Source of the DNA: Mesorhizobium sp. ORS 3359
GTDB taxonomy: Bacteria > Pseudomonadota > Alphaproteobacteria > Rhizobiales > Rhizobiaceae
Assembly: GCA_000824845.1 (NCBI GenBank)
Contig: CCNC01000139.1
Location: forward strand, 1-33,454
DNA: 33,454 nt
Direction: 5' to 3'
Below, one piece after another: positions 1 to 8,548 of the stretch. A program made the position numbers and the translations under genes. The notes under the pieces are model-generated. The model ran no database searches, had not been told where the DNA came from, and saw only the letters and a list, made by a program, of their open reading frames with translations. Each line of letters begins with the position of its first letter. Positions within the stretch are counted from its first letter, which is position 1.

Positions 1-1
1 T

Positions 2-49
2 CCAGCGACCGACCAGCCGTCAGGCCCGGAGATCAAGAAGGTGAAGTGA
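2..49 (+). CDS. C-terminal tail of an unidentified upstream gene (partial)
   Basis: The first bases read in one open frame to a TGA at 47-49, giving PATDQPSGPEIKKVK. The charged end and lack of any other explanation suggest the 3' end of a plus-strand gene that starts outside the window. Fifteen residues are too few to assign a family. The next gene is on the opposite strand, so this would be a convergent pair. Confidence 0.4.
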   Translation, partial: PATDQPSGPEIKKVK

Positions 50-102
50 CAGGCAGCGGGCGCTCGGCGGCGGACATCCAGCAGAGAAGCGGCAGCCTCC
101 AA

Positions 103-396
103 TCAATCCGGAACCATCGGCGCCGGCTCTTCGCAGCGATAGACCATGCACTGCCCGTCACGGGTCGGGACATAGTCGACCATCGGCACATAGGGAGCAT
201 CGCACTCATTACCGAACTGGCGGACATAGCGCTCATAGGTGTTCGCCCCAGTGGACAGCACCACCGCATGCCGGCTTTGGATCAGCGCCTGGGTCTGCGC
301 GCAGGTCATTTTGCGTGTGTCGGGCCGCGCATCGGCGAAATTTGTGGCGGCAACGATAATCGCTGTCGCGCAAAACGCAATCTTGCCTATGGGCAT
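103..396 (-). CDS. Small secreted cysteine-containing hypothetical protein
   Basis: The product is 97 residues with an N-terminal signal peptide (hydrophobic stretch about residues 4-18, likely cleaved after the ALA-rich ...FADA, near residue 23), so the mature protein should be periplasmic. Four cysteines in the mature part (in MTC, NEC, GQC and YRC) could form two disulfides. The pattern of TC-AQ-LI, a VVLSTG-TYERYV core and a final C-x-VYRCE resembles small uncharacterised secreted proteins seen in rhizobia; this is recalled, not searched. The ATG at 396 is chosen because GAGG lies just upstream. A longer frame extends into the kinase region but has no sensible start. It follows the histidine kinase on the same strand with about 150 bp between, so it may be separately transcribed. 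Function unknown. Confidence 0.7.
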   Translation of the reverse strand: MPIGKIAFCATAIIVAATNFADARPDTRKMTCAQTQALIQSRHAVVLSTGANTYERYVRQFGNECDAPYVPMVDYVPTRDGQCMVYRCEEPAPMVPD

Positions 397-419
397 GGTG
401 TCATCCTCACAAAACATGG

Positions 420-443
420 GTCGCCAAATTCGCACCTGGCGAC
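420..443 (-). terminator. Hairpin between the kinase and the small secreted protein
   Basis: A perfect 7-bp inverted repeat (GTCGCCA/TGGCGAC, 10-nt loop) lies about 105 bp past the kinase stop. On the minus strand it is followed by CCATGTTTTG, a poor U tract. It may be an attenuator or weak terminator separating the two-component operon from the next gene. Confidence 0.3.
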
Positions 444-548
444 GCCGCTCCGCAACGGCAGCGCGGTCACGATGCAGCGAGCAAAGCCTTGCAGTTGAAA
501 CCCCGCGCCCAAACCCTGGAATTGCCCGAGGACAAATAACGTCCGAGG

Positions 549-1793
549 TCAGGCTGTCGCAAAAACCACTGTCTGCAGCAGCCCTCCCCCCGGCCGGTTC
601 TCCAGCGTGATCGAACCGCCATAGCGTTCGATGATCTCCTTGGCGATGGCGAGACCCAGCCCCGCGCCCGGGATGAATTGGGTGCGCGCCGGATCGACCC
701 GGAAGAACGGCTCGAAGGCCTTGTTCAACAGGTCCGGTGGAATGCCGGGGCCGCGGTCGGCGACGGTGAGGACCGCCTGGCCGCCTCGCCGCGCAAGCGC
801 GATGGTGCAGCTCTTGCCATGCGTGGCGGCGTTGACGATCAGGTTGCGCAGCGCGCGGCGCAAGCCGAGCGCGCCGGCTTTGACGAATACATGGTCGAGA
901 TGGTCGATCGTGACCGCGTGGCCGAGCGAGACCATTTCGACCTCGATATCGCGGACTATCCGGTCCAGTTCCACCGGCTCGACCGTATCCTGGTTCACCT
1001 CTTCGCGCACCAGGCGGATGGCGCTGTCGGCGATACGGTCGAGCTCGTCGAGGTCGCTCAGCCATTTCTCGCGGTCCTCGTCGAGGAATTCGGCGCGGAG
1101 CCGCATCCTGGTCATCGGCGTCCTGAGATCGTGGCCGGCTGCCGCGACCAGGCGCATGCGGCTTTCCATCGCCGTCTTCAATCTTGCCGACAGCTCGTTG
1201 AGCGCATGGGCGGTGGCCCTCACCTCGGCCGAGCCTTTCTCCGGCAAAGTGGCCAGCATGCCATCCGATCCGATCTTGCTGACGGCGGTTTCCAGCATTT
1301 CCAGCGGCCGAACCAGCACGCCGGTGAAATAGATCGATACCGGCGTGGCCCCGAGCACGATCAGCACCATCCAGCCCGCCAGCCCGTACCAGGCATCGCG
1401 CGGCGGGCCGAAATCAGGAACGTCGACGATCAGCCAGTGGTGGTCGGGCAGCTCGACAGAAGCGACCATTCTCGGCCCGCCGGCCTTATGGCTGACCACG
1501 GCTGAAACACTGAGCCCGTCGTGGCGCAGGATCTCGTTCAGCACCTTCGTGTGCCTGCGATCCTCAACGCCGTCGGCCGGACGATCCTGTACTATGACGG
1601 GCGCATCGCTTGAACTCGGCACATGGCCGGGAACCAGTTGCATCATATACTGGATCTGGTGCGCCAGCGGCCCCATCGTCAGCTCCGGCGATGGTCCGCC
1701 AAGCACCTTGACCGCCACGAAGGTGGCGAGCCCGACCACGGCGAGGATCGATGCGACGAGCAGGATGATCAGCCGCCGGCGTAGCGAAGTCAC
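549..1793 (-). CDS. Two-component sensor histidine kinase, inner membrane
   Basis: A 414-residue sensor kinase. It has TM helix 1 at about 8-30, a periplasmic sensor loop of about 105 residues, TM2 at about 137-160 and a HAMP-like linker. The H-box GHDLRTP follows with phospho-acceptor His221, then the N-box (LRNLIVNAATHG, Asn317/Asn321), the G1 box DRGPGIP (346-352) and the G2 box GAGLGLAIAK (376-385). All key catalytic residues are present. It should autophosphorylate on His221 and pass phosphate to the partner regulator. The GTG start at 1793 overlaps the regulator's TGA (GTGA), so translation is probably coupled. The architecture is that of the EnvZ/CpxA-like class, but the periplasmic domain is not one I recognise, so the signal is unknown. 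The divergent LTXXQ protein suggests envelope stress or metal sensing. Confidence 0.92.
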   Translation of the reverse strand: MTSLRRRLIILLVASILAVVGLATFVAVKVLGGPSPELTMGPLAHQIQYMMQLVPGHVPSSSDAPVIVQDRPADGVEDRRHTKVLNEILRHDGLSVSAVVSHKAGGPRMVASVELPDHHWLIVDVPDFGPPRDAWYGLAGWMVLIVLGATPVSIYFTGVLVRPLEMLETAVSKIGSDGMLATLPEKGSAEVRATAHALNELSARLKTAMESRMRLVAAAGHDLRTPMTRMRLRAEFLDEDREKWLSDLDELDRIADSAIRLVREEVNQDTVEPVELDRIVRDIEVEMVSLGHAVTIDHLDHVFVKAGALGLRRALRNLIVNAATHGKSCTIALARRGGQAVLTVADRGPGIPPDLLNKAFEPFFRVDPARTQFIPGAGLGLAIAKEIIERYGGSITLENRPGGGLLQTVVFATA

Positions 1794-2515
1794 GCTTCGG
1801 TCTCCGCCGTCTCGACCCGTGCCGTCAGCTGATAGCCGCCATTGCGCACCGTCTTGAACAATGCCTCCTCGCCGGCTTCGGCGAATTTCCGCCGCAGCCG
1901 GCTCATCAGCACGTCGACGGACCGGTCGAGCGGCTCGCGCTCCCGCCCTTGCGTCAGATCGAGCAACTGGTCGCGCGACAAAAGCCGTCCCGGCCGGTCG
2001 AGAAAGACCTGCAGCAGGTCGAACTCCGCGCCAGTCAGGTCGACCAGGGCGCCATCGGCATCCATCACCTTTCGCGTGTCCGGCTCCAGCCTGTAACCGG
2101 CAAAATGATAGACGCGAACCTTGGGCAGGGCGGCTTCTTCGGGCGCCGAGCGCCTGAGCACCGCGCGGATCCGGGCCGAAAGCTCGCGCGGGTTGAACGG
2201 CTTGCCGAGATAGTCGTCGGCGCCGAGTTCCAGGCCGATGATACGGTCGACATCTTCCTTCAGCGCCGTCAGCAGGATGACCGGAATGTGCGGTTTGCGA
2301 TCGCGCAGGCTCCGGCAGATGTCGAGACCGGAGCCGTCCGGCAGCATGACGTCGAGCACGATCAGGTCGAACTGGCCGGAGCCGAGCTTCTGCTCGCATT
2401 CGCGCCGGTCCGCCGCTACCGACACGCGAAAGCCCTGCCCGTCAAGATAGCGCCCGAGCAGCGTCCTGATCTCGCGATCGTCGTCCACGACGAGGATGTG
2501 GGGTTGTGCCTGCAT
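1790..2515 (-). CDS. OmpR-family response regulator
   Basis: A 241-residue regulator with an N-terminal receiver domain (about 5-120) and a C-terminal winged-helix DNA-binding domain (about 135-232). The receiver has acidic residues Asp11-Asp13, phospho-acceptor Asp55 in VLDVMLPDGSG, Thr83 and Lys105 in GKPFNPREL. The C-terminal part has typical OmpR/PhoB features (LTGAEFDLL, a DVLMSRLRRK recognition helix and a VRNGGYQL wing). The ATG at 2515 starts the conserved ILVVDDD strand. A purine-rich tract precedes it, and longer versions of the frame add only unrelated residues. It is co-transcribed with the kinase downstream and diverges from the LTXXQ gene. The 212-bp intergenic region holds tandem GGAAA repeats spaced as for this class of regulator, suggesting control of both promoters. 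Confidence 0.93.
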   Translation of the reverse strand: MQAQPHILVVDDDREIRTLLGRYLDGQGFRVSVAADRRECEQKLGSGQFDLIVLDVMLPDGSGLDICRSLRDRKPHIPVILLTALKEDVDRIIGLELGADDYLGKPFNPRELSARIRAVLRRSAPEEAALPKVRVYHFAGYRLEPDTRKVMDADGALVDLTGAEFDLLQVFLDRPGRLLSRDQLLDLTQGREREPLDRSVDVLMSRLRRKFAEAGEEALFKTVRNGGYQLTARVETAETEA

Positions 2516-2586
2516 GTCTGCCCGTTTGCCTTTTCGTTCCTGATTATAGGGAGCGACGCCGCCAAGCGGCCATGGAAAATTGCAAC

Positions 2587-2655
2587 GGAACGTTTCCAAG
2601 ACCCCGCCGGAAACATTCGGAAACAAATCTCCTTTTTCTGGAAACCTTCGGCAAC
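2587..2655. promoter_or_regulatory. Tandem GGAAAC half-sites, probable operator of the OmpR-type regulator
   Basis: Between the divergent regulator and LTXXQ genes there are two 16-bp imperfect direct repeats. They are GGAAACATTCGGAAAC (2609-2624) and GGAAACCTTCGGCAAC (2640-2655), 31 bp apart or about three helical turns. Each is a GGAAA-N5-GGAAA-type pair with a 10-bp period, the geometry of the enterobacterial CpxR box (GTAAA-N5-GTAAA). A further half-site on the other strand forms the palindrome GGAACGTTTCC (2587-2597). Binding by the adjacent regulator is an inference. Confidence 0.55.
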
Positions 2656-2727
2656 GCGCCGAAGCAAAGCGGCAAAAGACGCTTCCTATCTTCCCAGCAT
2701 CCGAAGCATGCAGGAAAGGATCACGTC

Positions 2728-3396
2728 ATGCGAAGCAGACTTCTGGCGCTCGGCCTGTTCTCGGTCGCGGCCGTCCACCCGGTGTTCGCCGGCCAGCCGG
2801 AGCCCGGCGCTGCACCCGCGGACGAGCCGCCGGCGATCGGCCGGCAAGACGATGCCGGTCCCGGCCCGATGAAGCCGTGGCCCGGTCAGCGCTGGGCGAT
2901 GCGTCAAGGCCCGGAAGACTTCGGCCCGCGTCGCATGGGTCCGCCGCCCGAATTTCTCGCTGCCCGGCTCGCTGCGCTCGAGACCCGGATCGGCATCCGC
3001 TCCGAGCAGCTCGATGCCTGGCGCGACTATACCAGCGCGCTGCAGGCGGTGCTGGCGCCACCGCCGCGGCCCGATTCCGCCCCGCCCGGCCGCTGGCCTG
3101 ACGCCGCCGCCGGTGGCGAGCCGGATCAGGCAAAGCACGATCCCTTCGCCTTCCAGGAAAAGCTGGCCGACGAGGTGACCAAACGCGCCGCTTCCGCCGC
3201 CAAACTCAAGGACGCTATCGGGGTGCTGCGCGCCAAGCTGACGCCCGAGCAGCTCGAAACCCTCGCTTCGGCGGACCGGCCTCATGGCCACCCCCCCGGC
3301 CCATGGGGCAATCCGCCGGATGCAGCCGGCCCCGGAGGTCTGCCTGATCACGGACAGCTCCCTCCACCCCTACCCCGGAGTGGCGAGCAACTCTGA
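2728..3396 (+). CDS. LTXXQ-motif (Spy/CpxP-like) periplasmic protein
   Basis: A 222-residue exported protein. A signal peptide ends near VFAGQ (about residue 20), followed by a Pro/Gly-rich low-complexity segment. A helical core (about 75-200) contains the family hallmark LTPEQLETLASAD, and the tail is again Pro-rich. Members of the LTXXQ family such as Spy and CpxP are periplasmic chaperones or modulators of envelope-stress two-component systems. The ATG at 2728 follows AGGAAAGGA at a good distance and starts the signal peptide. It diverges from the regulator/kinase operon and sits next to the GGAAA repeats, so it is probably a target of that system and perhaps a feedback modulator. The role is inferred from motif and context. 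Confidence 0.85.
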   Translation: MRSRLLALGLFSVAAVHPVFAGQPEPGAAPADEPPAIGRQDDAGPGPMKPWPGQRWAMRQGPEDFGPRRMGPPPEFLAARLAALETRIGIRSEQLDAWRDYTSALQAVLAPPPRPDSAPPGRWPDAAAGGEPDQAKHDPFAFQEKLADEVTKRAASAAKLKDAIGVLRAKLTPEQLETLASADRPHGHPPGPWGNPPDAAGPGGLPDHGQLPPPLPRSGEQL

Positions 3397-3405
3397 CCGG
3401 CTGCG

Positions 3406-3449
3406 CCGGCCGGCCCTCTGACCCACCCGTTCAAGGGCCGGCCGGTTTC
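3406..3449 (+). terminator. Strong GC hairpin after the LTXXQ gene
   Basis: A perfect 12-bp inverted repeat (CCGGCCGGCCCT / AGGGCCGGCCGG, 16-nt loop) starts 10 bp after the stop codon and is followed by TTTCC. This is a typical alphaproteobacterial terminator with a short U run. Confidence 0.65.
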
Positions 3450-3504
3450 CAATCAAGGCAGCGTCTCACATGGCAGCGGCTTCGCGAAGCGCACGGAGAA
3501 CACT

Positions 3505-3870
3505 ATGTGGGAAGCTTTGATGATGCTGCGCCTGATCGCGTCTGCAGCTCCGCGCTTCACGCTTGGGCGCCCGCAGCCAGCCCTTGCGCGGCGCACGCTC
3601 AAGGGCGCGATCCGGCTGAGCTTCGCCGGATACCGCCTCGCGCTGCCGACCCCGCCGCCAAACCTCGAAAACCGCACAGAAAATCGCACAAATCGGACTT
3701 CCATGGAGATATCCATCTCGGCCGACCGCGCTGAAGGCGCGCACCTACGATCTGCAAGGGCACTTGGTTTATTGGCACGGATCGGCATACTGATGCCGGC
3801 GGGCGTCGCGGCCGCTCATTCGGCCCCCTTCGTCGAACGATCCTGGCCGCGCAAAAGGAGCGCGACATGA
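3505..3870 (+). CDS. Doubtful 121-residue ORF, first of an ATGA-linked chain before the efflux genes
   Basis: This frame begins MWEALMMLRLIASA, with GGAG about 9 bases upstream of the ATG, and ends at a TGA overlapping the next ORF's start (ATGA). The first half has GC-rich third positions, but the second half (from about residue 55) does not read like a normal gene of this genome. No domain or membrane segment is recognisable. It could be a decayed gene, for example a lost efflux regulator, or chance. It is included because of the good ribosome-binding site and the overlap geometry. Confidence 0.25.
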   Translation: MWEALMMLRLIASAAPRFTLGRPQPALARRTLKGAIRLSFAGYRLALPTPPPNLENRTENRTNRTSMEISISADRAEGAHLRSARALGLLARIGILMPAGVAAAHSAPFVERSWPRKRSAT

Positions 3871-4097
3871 CCCGCTTCGGCTCATTGCTGGACGCCCAGG
3901 CGCAGTGCTCTGTCGCCCAGGCGCGGTACTCCGTCGGCCACTCGCGAACACCCGTCGTGGTTGCCGCGACCGATAACGGCTTTCCTCGCCCTTCCACGCT
4001 TGTCCCACGCCTCCCTCATAGGTGCCCGTCGCCCAATGGCTCTGCAATGCGCCTGCGTCAGCCATCGGGGCGGCTTAGCAACTCCAGCGAAAGATGA
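3867..4097 (+). CDS. Doubtful 76-residue ORF with strong SD, overlapping the efflux adaptor start
   Basis: The ATG at 3867 is preceded by AAAAGGAG at ideal spacing, one of the best ribosome-binding sites in the region. The frame ends in a TGA that overlaps the ATG of the membrane-fusion protein at 4094 (ATGA). It contains a tandem seven-residue duplication, AQAQCSV/AQARYSV, encoded by the 21-bp repeat at 3893-3934. The rest is Pro/Arg/Ser-rich with no recognisable fold. It may be a leader ORF coupling translation into the efflux operon, a gene remnant, or spurious. Confidence 0.3.
   Translation: MTRFGSLLDAQAQCSVAQARYSVGHSRTPVVVAATDNGFPRPSTLVPRLPHRCPSPNGSAMRLRQPSGRLSNSSER
3893..3934. repeat. 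Tandem duplication of a 21-bp unit
   Basis: Two adjacent 21-bp copies, both starting CGCCCAGGCGC, differ at three positions, all transitions. The unit length is a multiple of three and stays open in more than one frame. Confidence 0.8.
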
Positions 4098-5389
4098 TCC
4101 GGGCCATGCGCATTTCATTCAGCCAGCATTCCTTGCCGACGCGCCGCATGGCGGTCCTCGCGCTGTTTGGCACCACGCTTCTGCTGGCGGCCTGCTCGCA
4201 AGAGAAGAGCCAGGTGCCGGCGGGCATGGGGGGTGCCGGCAGGCCCGAAGTCGGCGTCGTGACGCTGCATCCGCAATCGGTCGCGATCACCGCCGAGCTG
4301 CCGGGACGCACCGCCGCCTCGCTCATCGCCGAGGTGCGCCCGCAGGTCGACGGCATTATCCGGCAGCGGCTGTTCCAGGAAGGCGCCGAGGTGGTGGCGG
4401 GGCAGCCGCTCTACCTCATCGACCCCGCGAGCTATCAGGCCGCCTATGACAGCGCCGTCGCGACGCAGCAGAAGGCTGAAGCCGCCGTGCCCACCGCCCA
4501 GGCCAAGTTCGACCGCTATGCCGGGCTTCTGAAGCAGAACGTCGTCTCGAAGCAGGACTACGATGATGCCGCCGCGACGCTGGCGCAGGCGCAGGCCGAC
4601 GTCGCAGCGGCCAAGGCCAGCGTCGAAACCGCGAAGATCAGCCTCGATCGCACCTCGATCACCGCGCCGATCGCCGGCCGCATCGACAAATCGACATTGA
4701 CGCCTGGAGCATTGGTCACCGCCAACCAGGAAACGGTACTGACCACCATTCGCTCGCTCGATCCGATCAATGTCGACGTTACGCAGTCCAGCACCAACCT
4801 GCTCAATCTGCGACAGGCGATCAACGAAGGCCGGCTGAAATTCAGCGGGACCAATGTCAGCGTCAAGCTGAAGCTCGACAACGGCACCATCTACGCGCAG
4901 AACGGCAAGCTGGAGTTCGCCGGCGCCAATGTCGACCAATCGACCGGCACCTTCGCGCTCAGAGCCCAGTTCCCCAATCCCGACCGGCTGCTCTTGCCTG
5001 GCATGTATGTGCGCGCCATCGTCGAGGAAGGCGTCGCCCAAAACAGCTTCCTGGTGCCGCAGCGGGGCGTCACCCGCGACCCCAAGGGCCAGGCGACGGC
5101 CATGATCGTCAATGCCCAGGGCAAGGTCGAGCAGCGCGTGCTCAGCGTGCGCAACAGCGTCGGCAACAATTGGCTGGTGGATTCCGGCGTCGGCGACGGC
5201 GACCGCGTCATCGTCGAGGGCCTGCAGCTGGCGCGCGCCGGCGGCGACGCGACAGCGGTCGAGGTGACGATCGACGAAACGACCGGCGAGATCAAGGACC
5301 GCGAGCAGAACTCCGCCTCGGCCACCGCCGCCGGCGGCAACGCCGCCGGCGCCGCCAAGCAGCCGGCCTCCGGCGCAACCGGGAACTGA
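4094..5389 (+). CDS. RND efflux periplasmic adaptor (membrane fusion protein, AcrA/MexA type)
   Basis: A 431-residue lipoprotein adaptor. The signal sequence ends in the lipobox LLAAC (Cys34), so it should be anchored to the inner membrane. After this come a lipoyl/barrel-sandwich half ([20 protein letters not shown]), an alpha-helical hairpin (about 125-195) and the second lipoyl half ([22 protein letters not shown]). A beta-barrel domain and a membrane-proximal domain ([21 protein letters not shown]) complete the fold. It bridges pump and outer-membrane channel. The C-terminus ends in a Gly/Ala/Asn-rich tail of about 40 residues. The start is ambiguous: ATG 4094, 4106 and 4148 are in frame, and 4094 is kept because it overlaps the stop of the small upstream ORF. 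It lies 4 bp before the pump gene. No TetR-type regulator gene is adjacent, which is unusual for such operons. Confidence 0.93.
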   Translation: MIRAMRISFSQHSLPTRRMAVLALFGTTLLLAACSQEKSQVPAGMGGAGRPEVGVVTLHPQSVAITAELPGRTAASLIAEVRPQVDGIIRQRLFQEGAEVVAGQPLYLIDPASYQAAYDSAVATQQKAEAAVPTAQAKFDRYAGLLKQNVVSKQDYDDAAATLAQAQADVAAAKASVETAKISLDRTSITAPIAGRIDKSTLTPGALVTANQETVLTTIRSLDPINVDVTQSSTNLLNLRQAINEGRLKFSGTNVSVKLKLDNGTIYAQNGKLEFAGANVDQSTGTFALRAQFPNPDRLLLPGMYVRAIVEEGVAQNSFLVPQRGVTRDPKGQATAMIVNAQGKVEQRVLSVRNSVGNNWLVDSGVGDGDRVIVEGLQLARAGGDATAVEVTIDETTGEIKDREQNSASATAAGGNAAGAAKQPASGATGN

Positions 5390-5393
5390 AGCG

Positions 5394-8300
5394 ATGTCGG
5401 CTTTCTTCATCAACCGGCCGATCTTCGCCTGGGTGATCGCCATCGTGATCATGTTGGGCGGCCTCTTGGCGCTGCAGTCGCTACCGATCTCCCAATACCC
5501 GCAGATCGCCCCAACCACGGTCAACATCAGCGCCAGCTATCCCGGCGCCGATGCCCAGACCGTCGAGAACTCGGTGACCAAGGTCATCGAGCAGGGCATG
5601 ACCGGCATCGACAACCTCGATTACATGACGGCGACGTCGACCTCGACCGGACAGGCCTCGATCACGCTGACCTTCACCAGCGGCGCCAACGCCGACACCG
5701 CCCAGGTGCAGACGCAGAATAAGCTGCAGCTCGTGCAGTCGCAGCTGCCGCAGGTCGTCCAGAACAACGGCATCACCGTCTCCAAATCCTCGACCGGCTT
5801 CCTGATGGTCATCGGCTTCGTCTCCAGCGACGGCAAGATGAACTCGACCGACCTCGCGGACTATGTCGACTCAACCATCAACGACACGCTGAAGCGCGTC
5901 GAAGGCGTCGGCTCGACACAGCTCTTCGGCTCCGGCTATGCCATGCGCATCTGGCTCGACCCGGACAAACTAGCGCAATATTCGCTGATGCCGAGCGATG
6001 TCGCCACGGCCGTCGAGGCGCAGAACACGCAGGTCTCGGCCGGCCAGCTCGGCGGGCTGCCGGCGCGCAAGGGCCAGCAGCACAACGCCACCGTCACGGC
6101 GAAGAGCCGGCTGCAGACCGCCGAGCAGTTCCGCAACATCATCCTGAAGAGCAATACCGACGGCTCGCTGGTGCGGCTGAACGATGTCGCCAAGGTCGAG
6201 ATCGGCGCGGAAAGCTACACCACCCAGGCCCACTACAACGGCAAGCCGGCCGCCGGCGTCGCCGTCAGCCTGGCGACCGGCGCCAACGCGATCAACACGG
6301 CGGAAGCGGTGCGCACGACGATCAATCGTCTGAGCTCGACCTTCCCGCAAGGCGTCGAGGTCGTCTACCCATACGACACCTCGCCCTTCGTGCGGCTATC
6401 GATCGAGGAAGTGGTGAAGACGCTCGCCGAAGCGATCGTGCTGGTTTTTTTGGTGATGCTGCTTTTCCTGCAGAATCTGCGCGCCACCATCATCCCGACG
6501 ATCGCTGTGCCGGTGGTGCTGCTCGGCACATTCGGCGTGCTCTCCTTCTTCGGCTACTCGATCAACACGCTCACCATGTTCGCCATGGTGCTCGCCATCG
6601 GCCTGTTGGTCGACGACGCCATCGTCGTGGTCGAGAATGTCGAGCGCGTCATGCAGGACGAAGGCCTGCCGCCGAAGGAAGCGACGCGCAAATCGATGAA
6701 CGAGATCACCGGCGCGCTGATCGGCATCGCCACCGTGCTGTCGGCAGTCTTCGTGCCGATGGCCTTCTTCGGCGGCTCCACCGGCATCATCTACCGGCAA
6801 TTCTCCGTCACCATCGTCTCGGCGATGGTGCTCTCGGTGCTGGTGGCGCTGGTGCTGACGCCGGCGCTCTGCGCCACCATCCTGCGCCCGGCCAAGGACC
6901 ATGCGACGCAATGGGGTCCGTTCGGCTGGTTCAACCGCATGTTCGATCGCGGCACCATCGCCTACCGCGACGGCTCGCACGGCATCATCAACCGCTCCTG
7001 GCGCTTCGTTGCCGTGTTCCTCGCCATCGTCATCGCCATGGGCTGGATGTTCGCCCGCCTGCCGAGCTCGTTCCTGCCGGACGAAGACCAGGGCATCCTG
7101 ATCACCAGCGCGTCACTGCCGGTCGGCGCGACGCAGGACCGCACGGAGCGCGTGCTGGCTGAGGTGACCAACCACTATCTCAACGAAGAGAAGGACGCGG
7201 TCGAAGGCGTATTCACGGCTTCCGGCTTCGGCTTCGGCGGCGCGGGGCAGAATGTCGGCATCGCCTTCGTGCGGATGAAGGATTTCGACCAGCGCAAGAC
7301 CTCGGCTCTTTCCGTGTCTGCGGTCGCCGGCCGCGCCATGGGCGCCTTCTCCAAGATCAGGGATGCCCAGGTCTTCGCGCTGGCCCCACCCGCCATCCAG
7401 GGTTTCGGCAACACCAACGGCTTCGATTTCTACCTCCAGGACGTCAACGGCGCCGGCCACGACGCGCTGATCCAGACGCGCAACCAGCTTCTGGGTCTGG
7501 CTGCAAAGAGCAAGCTACTTGCCAACACGCGCCCCAACGGCCAGGAGGACCAGCCGCAATTCTCGATCGATATCGATCAGGAAAAGGCCAGCGCGCTCGG
7601 CATCAGCCTCGCCGACATCAACAACACGCTGTCGACCGCCTGGGGCAGCGATTACGTCAACGACTTTATCGATCGGGGACGAGTGAAGCCGGTTTATCTG
7701 CAGTCGGGCGCGGATTTCCGCATGCAGCCGGAAGATCTCGACAAATGGCAGGTCCGCAACTCCGGCGCCGCCATGGTGCCGTTCTCGGCCTTCGCCTCCA
7801 GCCACTGGACCTACGGTTCGCCCCGCCTCGAACGCTATAACGGCTCGGCGGCGGTCGAGATCCAGGGCGCCGCGGCCGCAGGCCAAAGCTCCGGCGCGGC
7901 GATGGACGAGATCGACAAATTGGTCGCGCAACTACCCGCCGGATATTCGCATGAATGGACCGGCCTGTCGCACCAGGAGAGGCTTTCCGGCAACCAGGCG
8001 ATGTCGCTCTACGCGATTTCGGCGCTGGTCGTGTTCCTGTGCCTTGCCGCGCTTTACGAAAGCTGGTCGATCCCGTTCGCGGTGATGCTGTCGGTGCCGA
8101 TCGGCATCTTCGGCGCCCTGGCGGCGGCCACCCTCTTCGGCCAGACCAATGACGTCTATTTCAAGGTCGGCCTGCTCACCACGATCGGTCTGGCGGCCAA
8201 GAACGCCATCCTCATCGTCGAGTTCGCCATCGAGCGGCAGTCTGCTGGCATGGGGCTGGTCGAGGCAACGCTCGAGGCGGCGCGGCAACGCCTGCGGCCG

Positions 8301-8537
8301 ATCCTGATGACCTCGCTGGCCTTCATCCTTGGCGTCACGCCTCTGGCGATCGCCAGCGGCGCGGGCTCGGGCGCGCAGAACTCGGTCGGCATCGGCGTCA
8401 TGGGCGGCATGATCGCCGCGACCGTGATCGGCGTCTTCCTGGTGCCGCTTCTGTTCGTCACAGTGCGCCGCATCTTCAAGGGTAAGGCAGCCAACGAGAA
8501 TTCAGGCGGGACCCCAGCCACAGCCACTCAAGAATAG
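5394..8537 (+). CDS. RND multidrug efflux pump, HAE1 family (AcrB/MexB type)
   Basis: A 1047-residue inner-membrane proton/drug antiporter of the usual length. It starts [20 protein letters not shown], the standard TM1. The proton-relay aspartates are Asp407-Asp408 in [13 protein letters not shown], the same numbers as in E. coli AcrB, and the relay lysine is Lys936 in [14 protein letters not shown]. Two large periplasmic loops (about 35-335 and 560-870) form the porter and docking domains. The segment [15 protein letters not shown] in the second loop matches the hydrophobe/amphiphile subfamily rather than metal exporters. It is translated from the same mRNA as the adaptor (gap 4 bp) and the outer-membrane factor (gap 11 bp). 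Substrates cannot be read from sequence. Confidence 0.97.
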   Translation: MSAFFINRPIFAWVIAIVIMLGGLLALQSLPISQYPQIAPTTVNISASYPGADAQTVENSVTKVIEQGMTGIDNLDYMTATSTSTGQASITLTFTSGANADTAQVQTQNKLQLVQSQLPQVVQNNGITVSKSSTGFLMVIGFVSSDGKMNSTDLADYVDSTINDTLKRVEGVGSTQLFGSGYAMRIWLDPDKLAQYSLMPSDVATAVEAQNTQVSAGQLGGLPARKGQQHNATVTAKSRLQTAEQFRNIILKSNTDGSLVRLNDVAKVEIGAESYTTQAHYNGKPAAGVAVSLATGANAINTAEAVRTTINRLSSTFPQGVEVVYPYDTSPFVRLSIEEVVKTLAEAIVLVFLVMLLFLQNLRATIIPTIAVPVVLLGTFGVLSFFGYSINTLTMFAMVLAIGLLVDDAIVVVENVERVMQDEGLPPKEATRKSMNEITGALIGIATVLSAVFVPMAFFGGSTGIIYRQFSVTIVSAMVLSVLVALVLTPALCATILRPAKDHATQWGPFGWFNRMFDRGTIAYRDGSHGIINRSWRFVAVFLAIVIAMGWMFARLPSSFLPDEDQGILITSASLPVGATQDRTERVLAEVTNHYLNEEKDAVEGVFTASGFGFGGAGQNVGIAFVRMKDFDQRKTSALSVSAVAGRAMGAFSKIRDAQVFALAPPAIQGFGNTNGFDFYLQDVNGAGHDALIQTRNQLLGLAAKSKLLANTRPNGQEDQPQFSIDIDQEKASALGISLADINNTLSTAWGSDYVNDFIDRGRVKPVYLQSGADFRMQPEDLDKWQVRNSGAAMVPFSAFASSHWTYGSPRLERYNGSAAVEIQGAAAAGQSSGAAMDEIDKLVAQLPAGYSHEWTGLSHQERLSGNQAMSLYAISALVVFLCLAALYESWSIPFAVMLSVPIGIFGALAAATLFGQTNDVYFKVGLLTTIGLAAKNAILIVEFAIERQSAGMGLVEATLEAARQRLRPILMTSLAFILGVTPLAIASGAGSGAQNSVGIGVMGGMIAATVIGVFLVPLLFVTVRRIFKGKAANENSGGTPATATQE

Positions 8538-8548
8538 AGGTTTTTTCC

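Noticed and set aside
4115..5527. Long minus-strand ORF (470 residues) opposite the efflux adaptor
   Set aside because: It is an antisense frame kept open by high GC content. The plus strand encodes a complete, recognisable adaptor.
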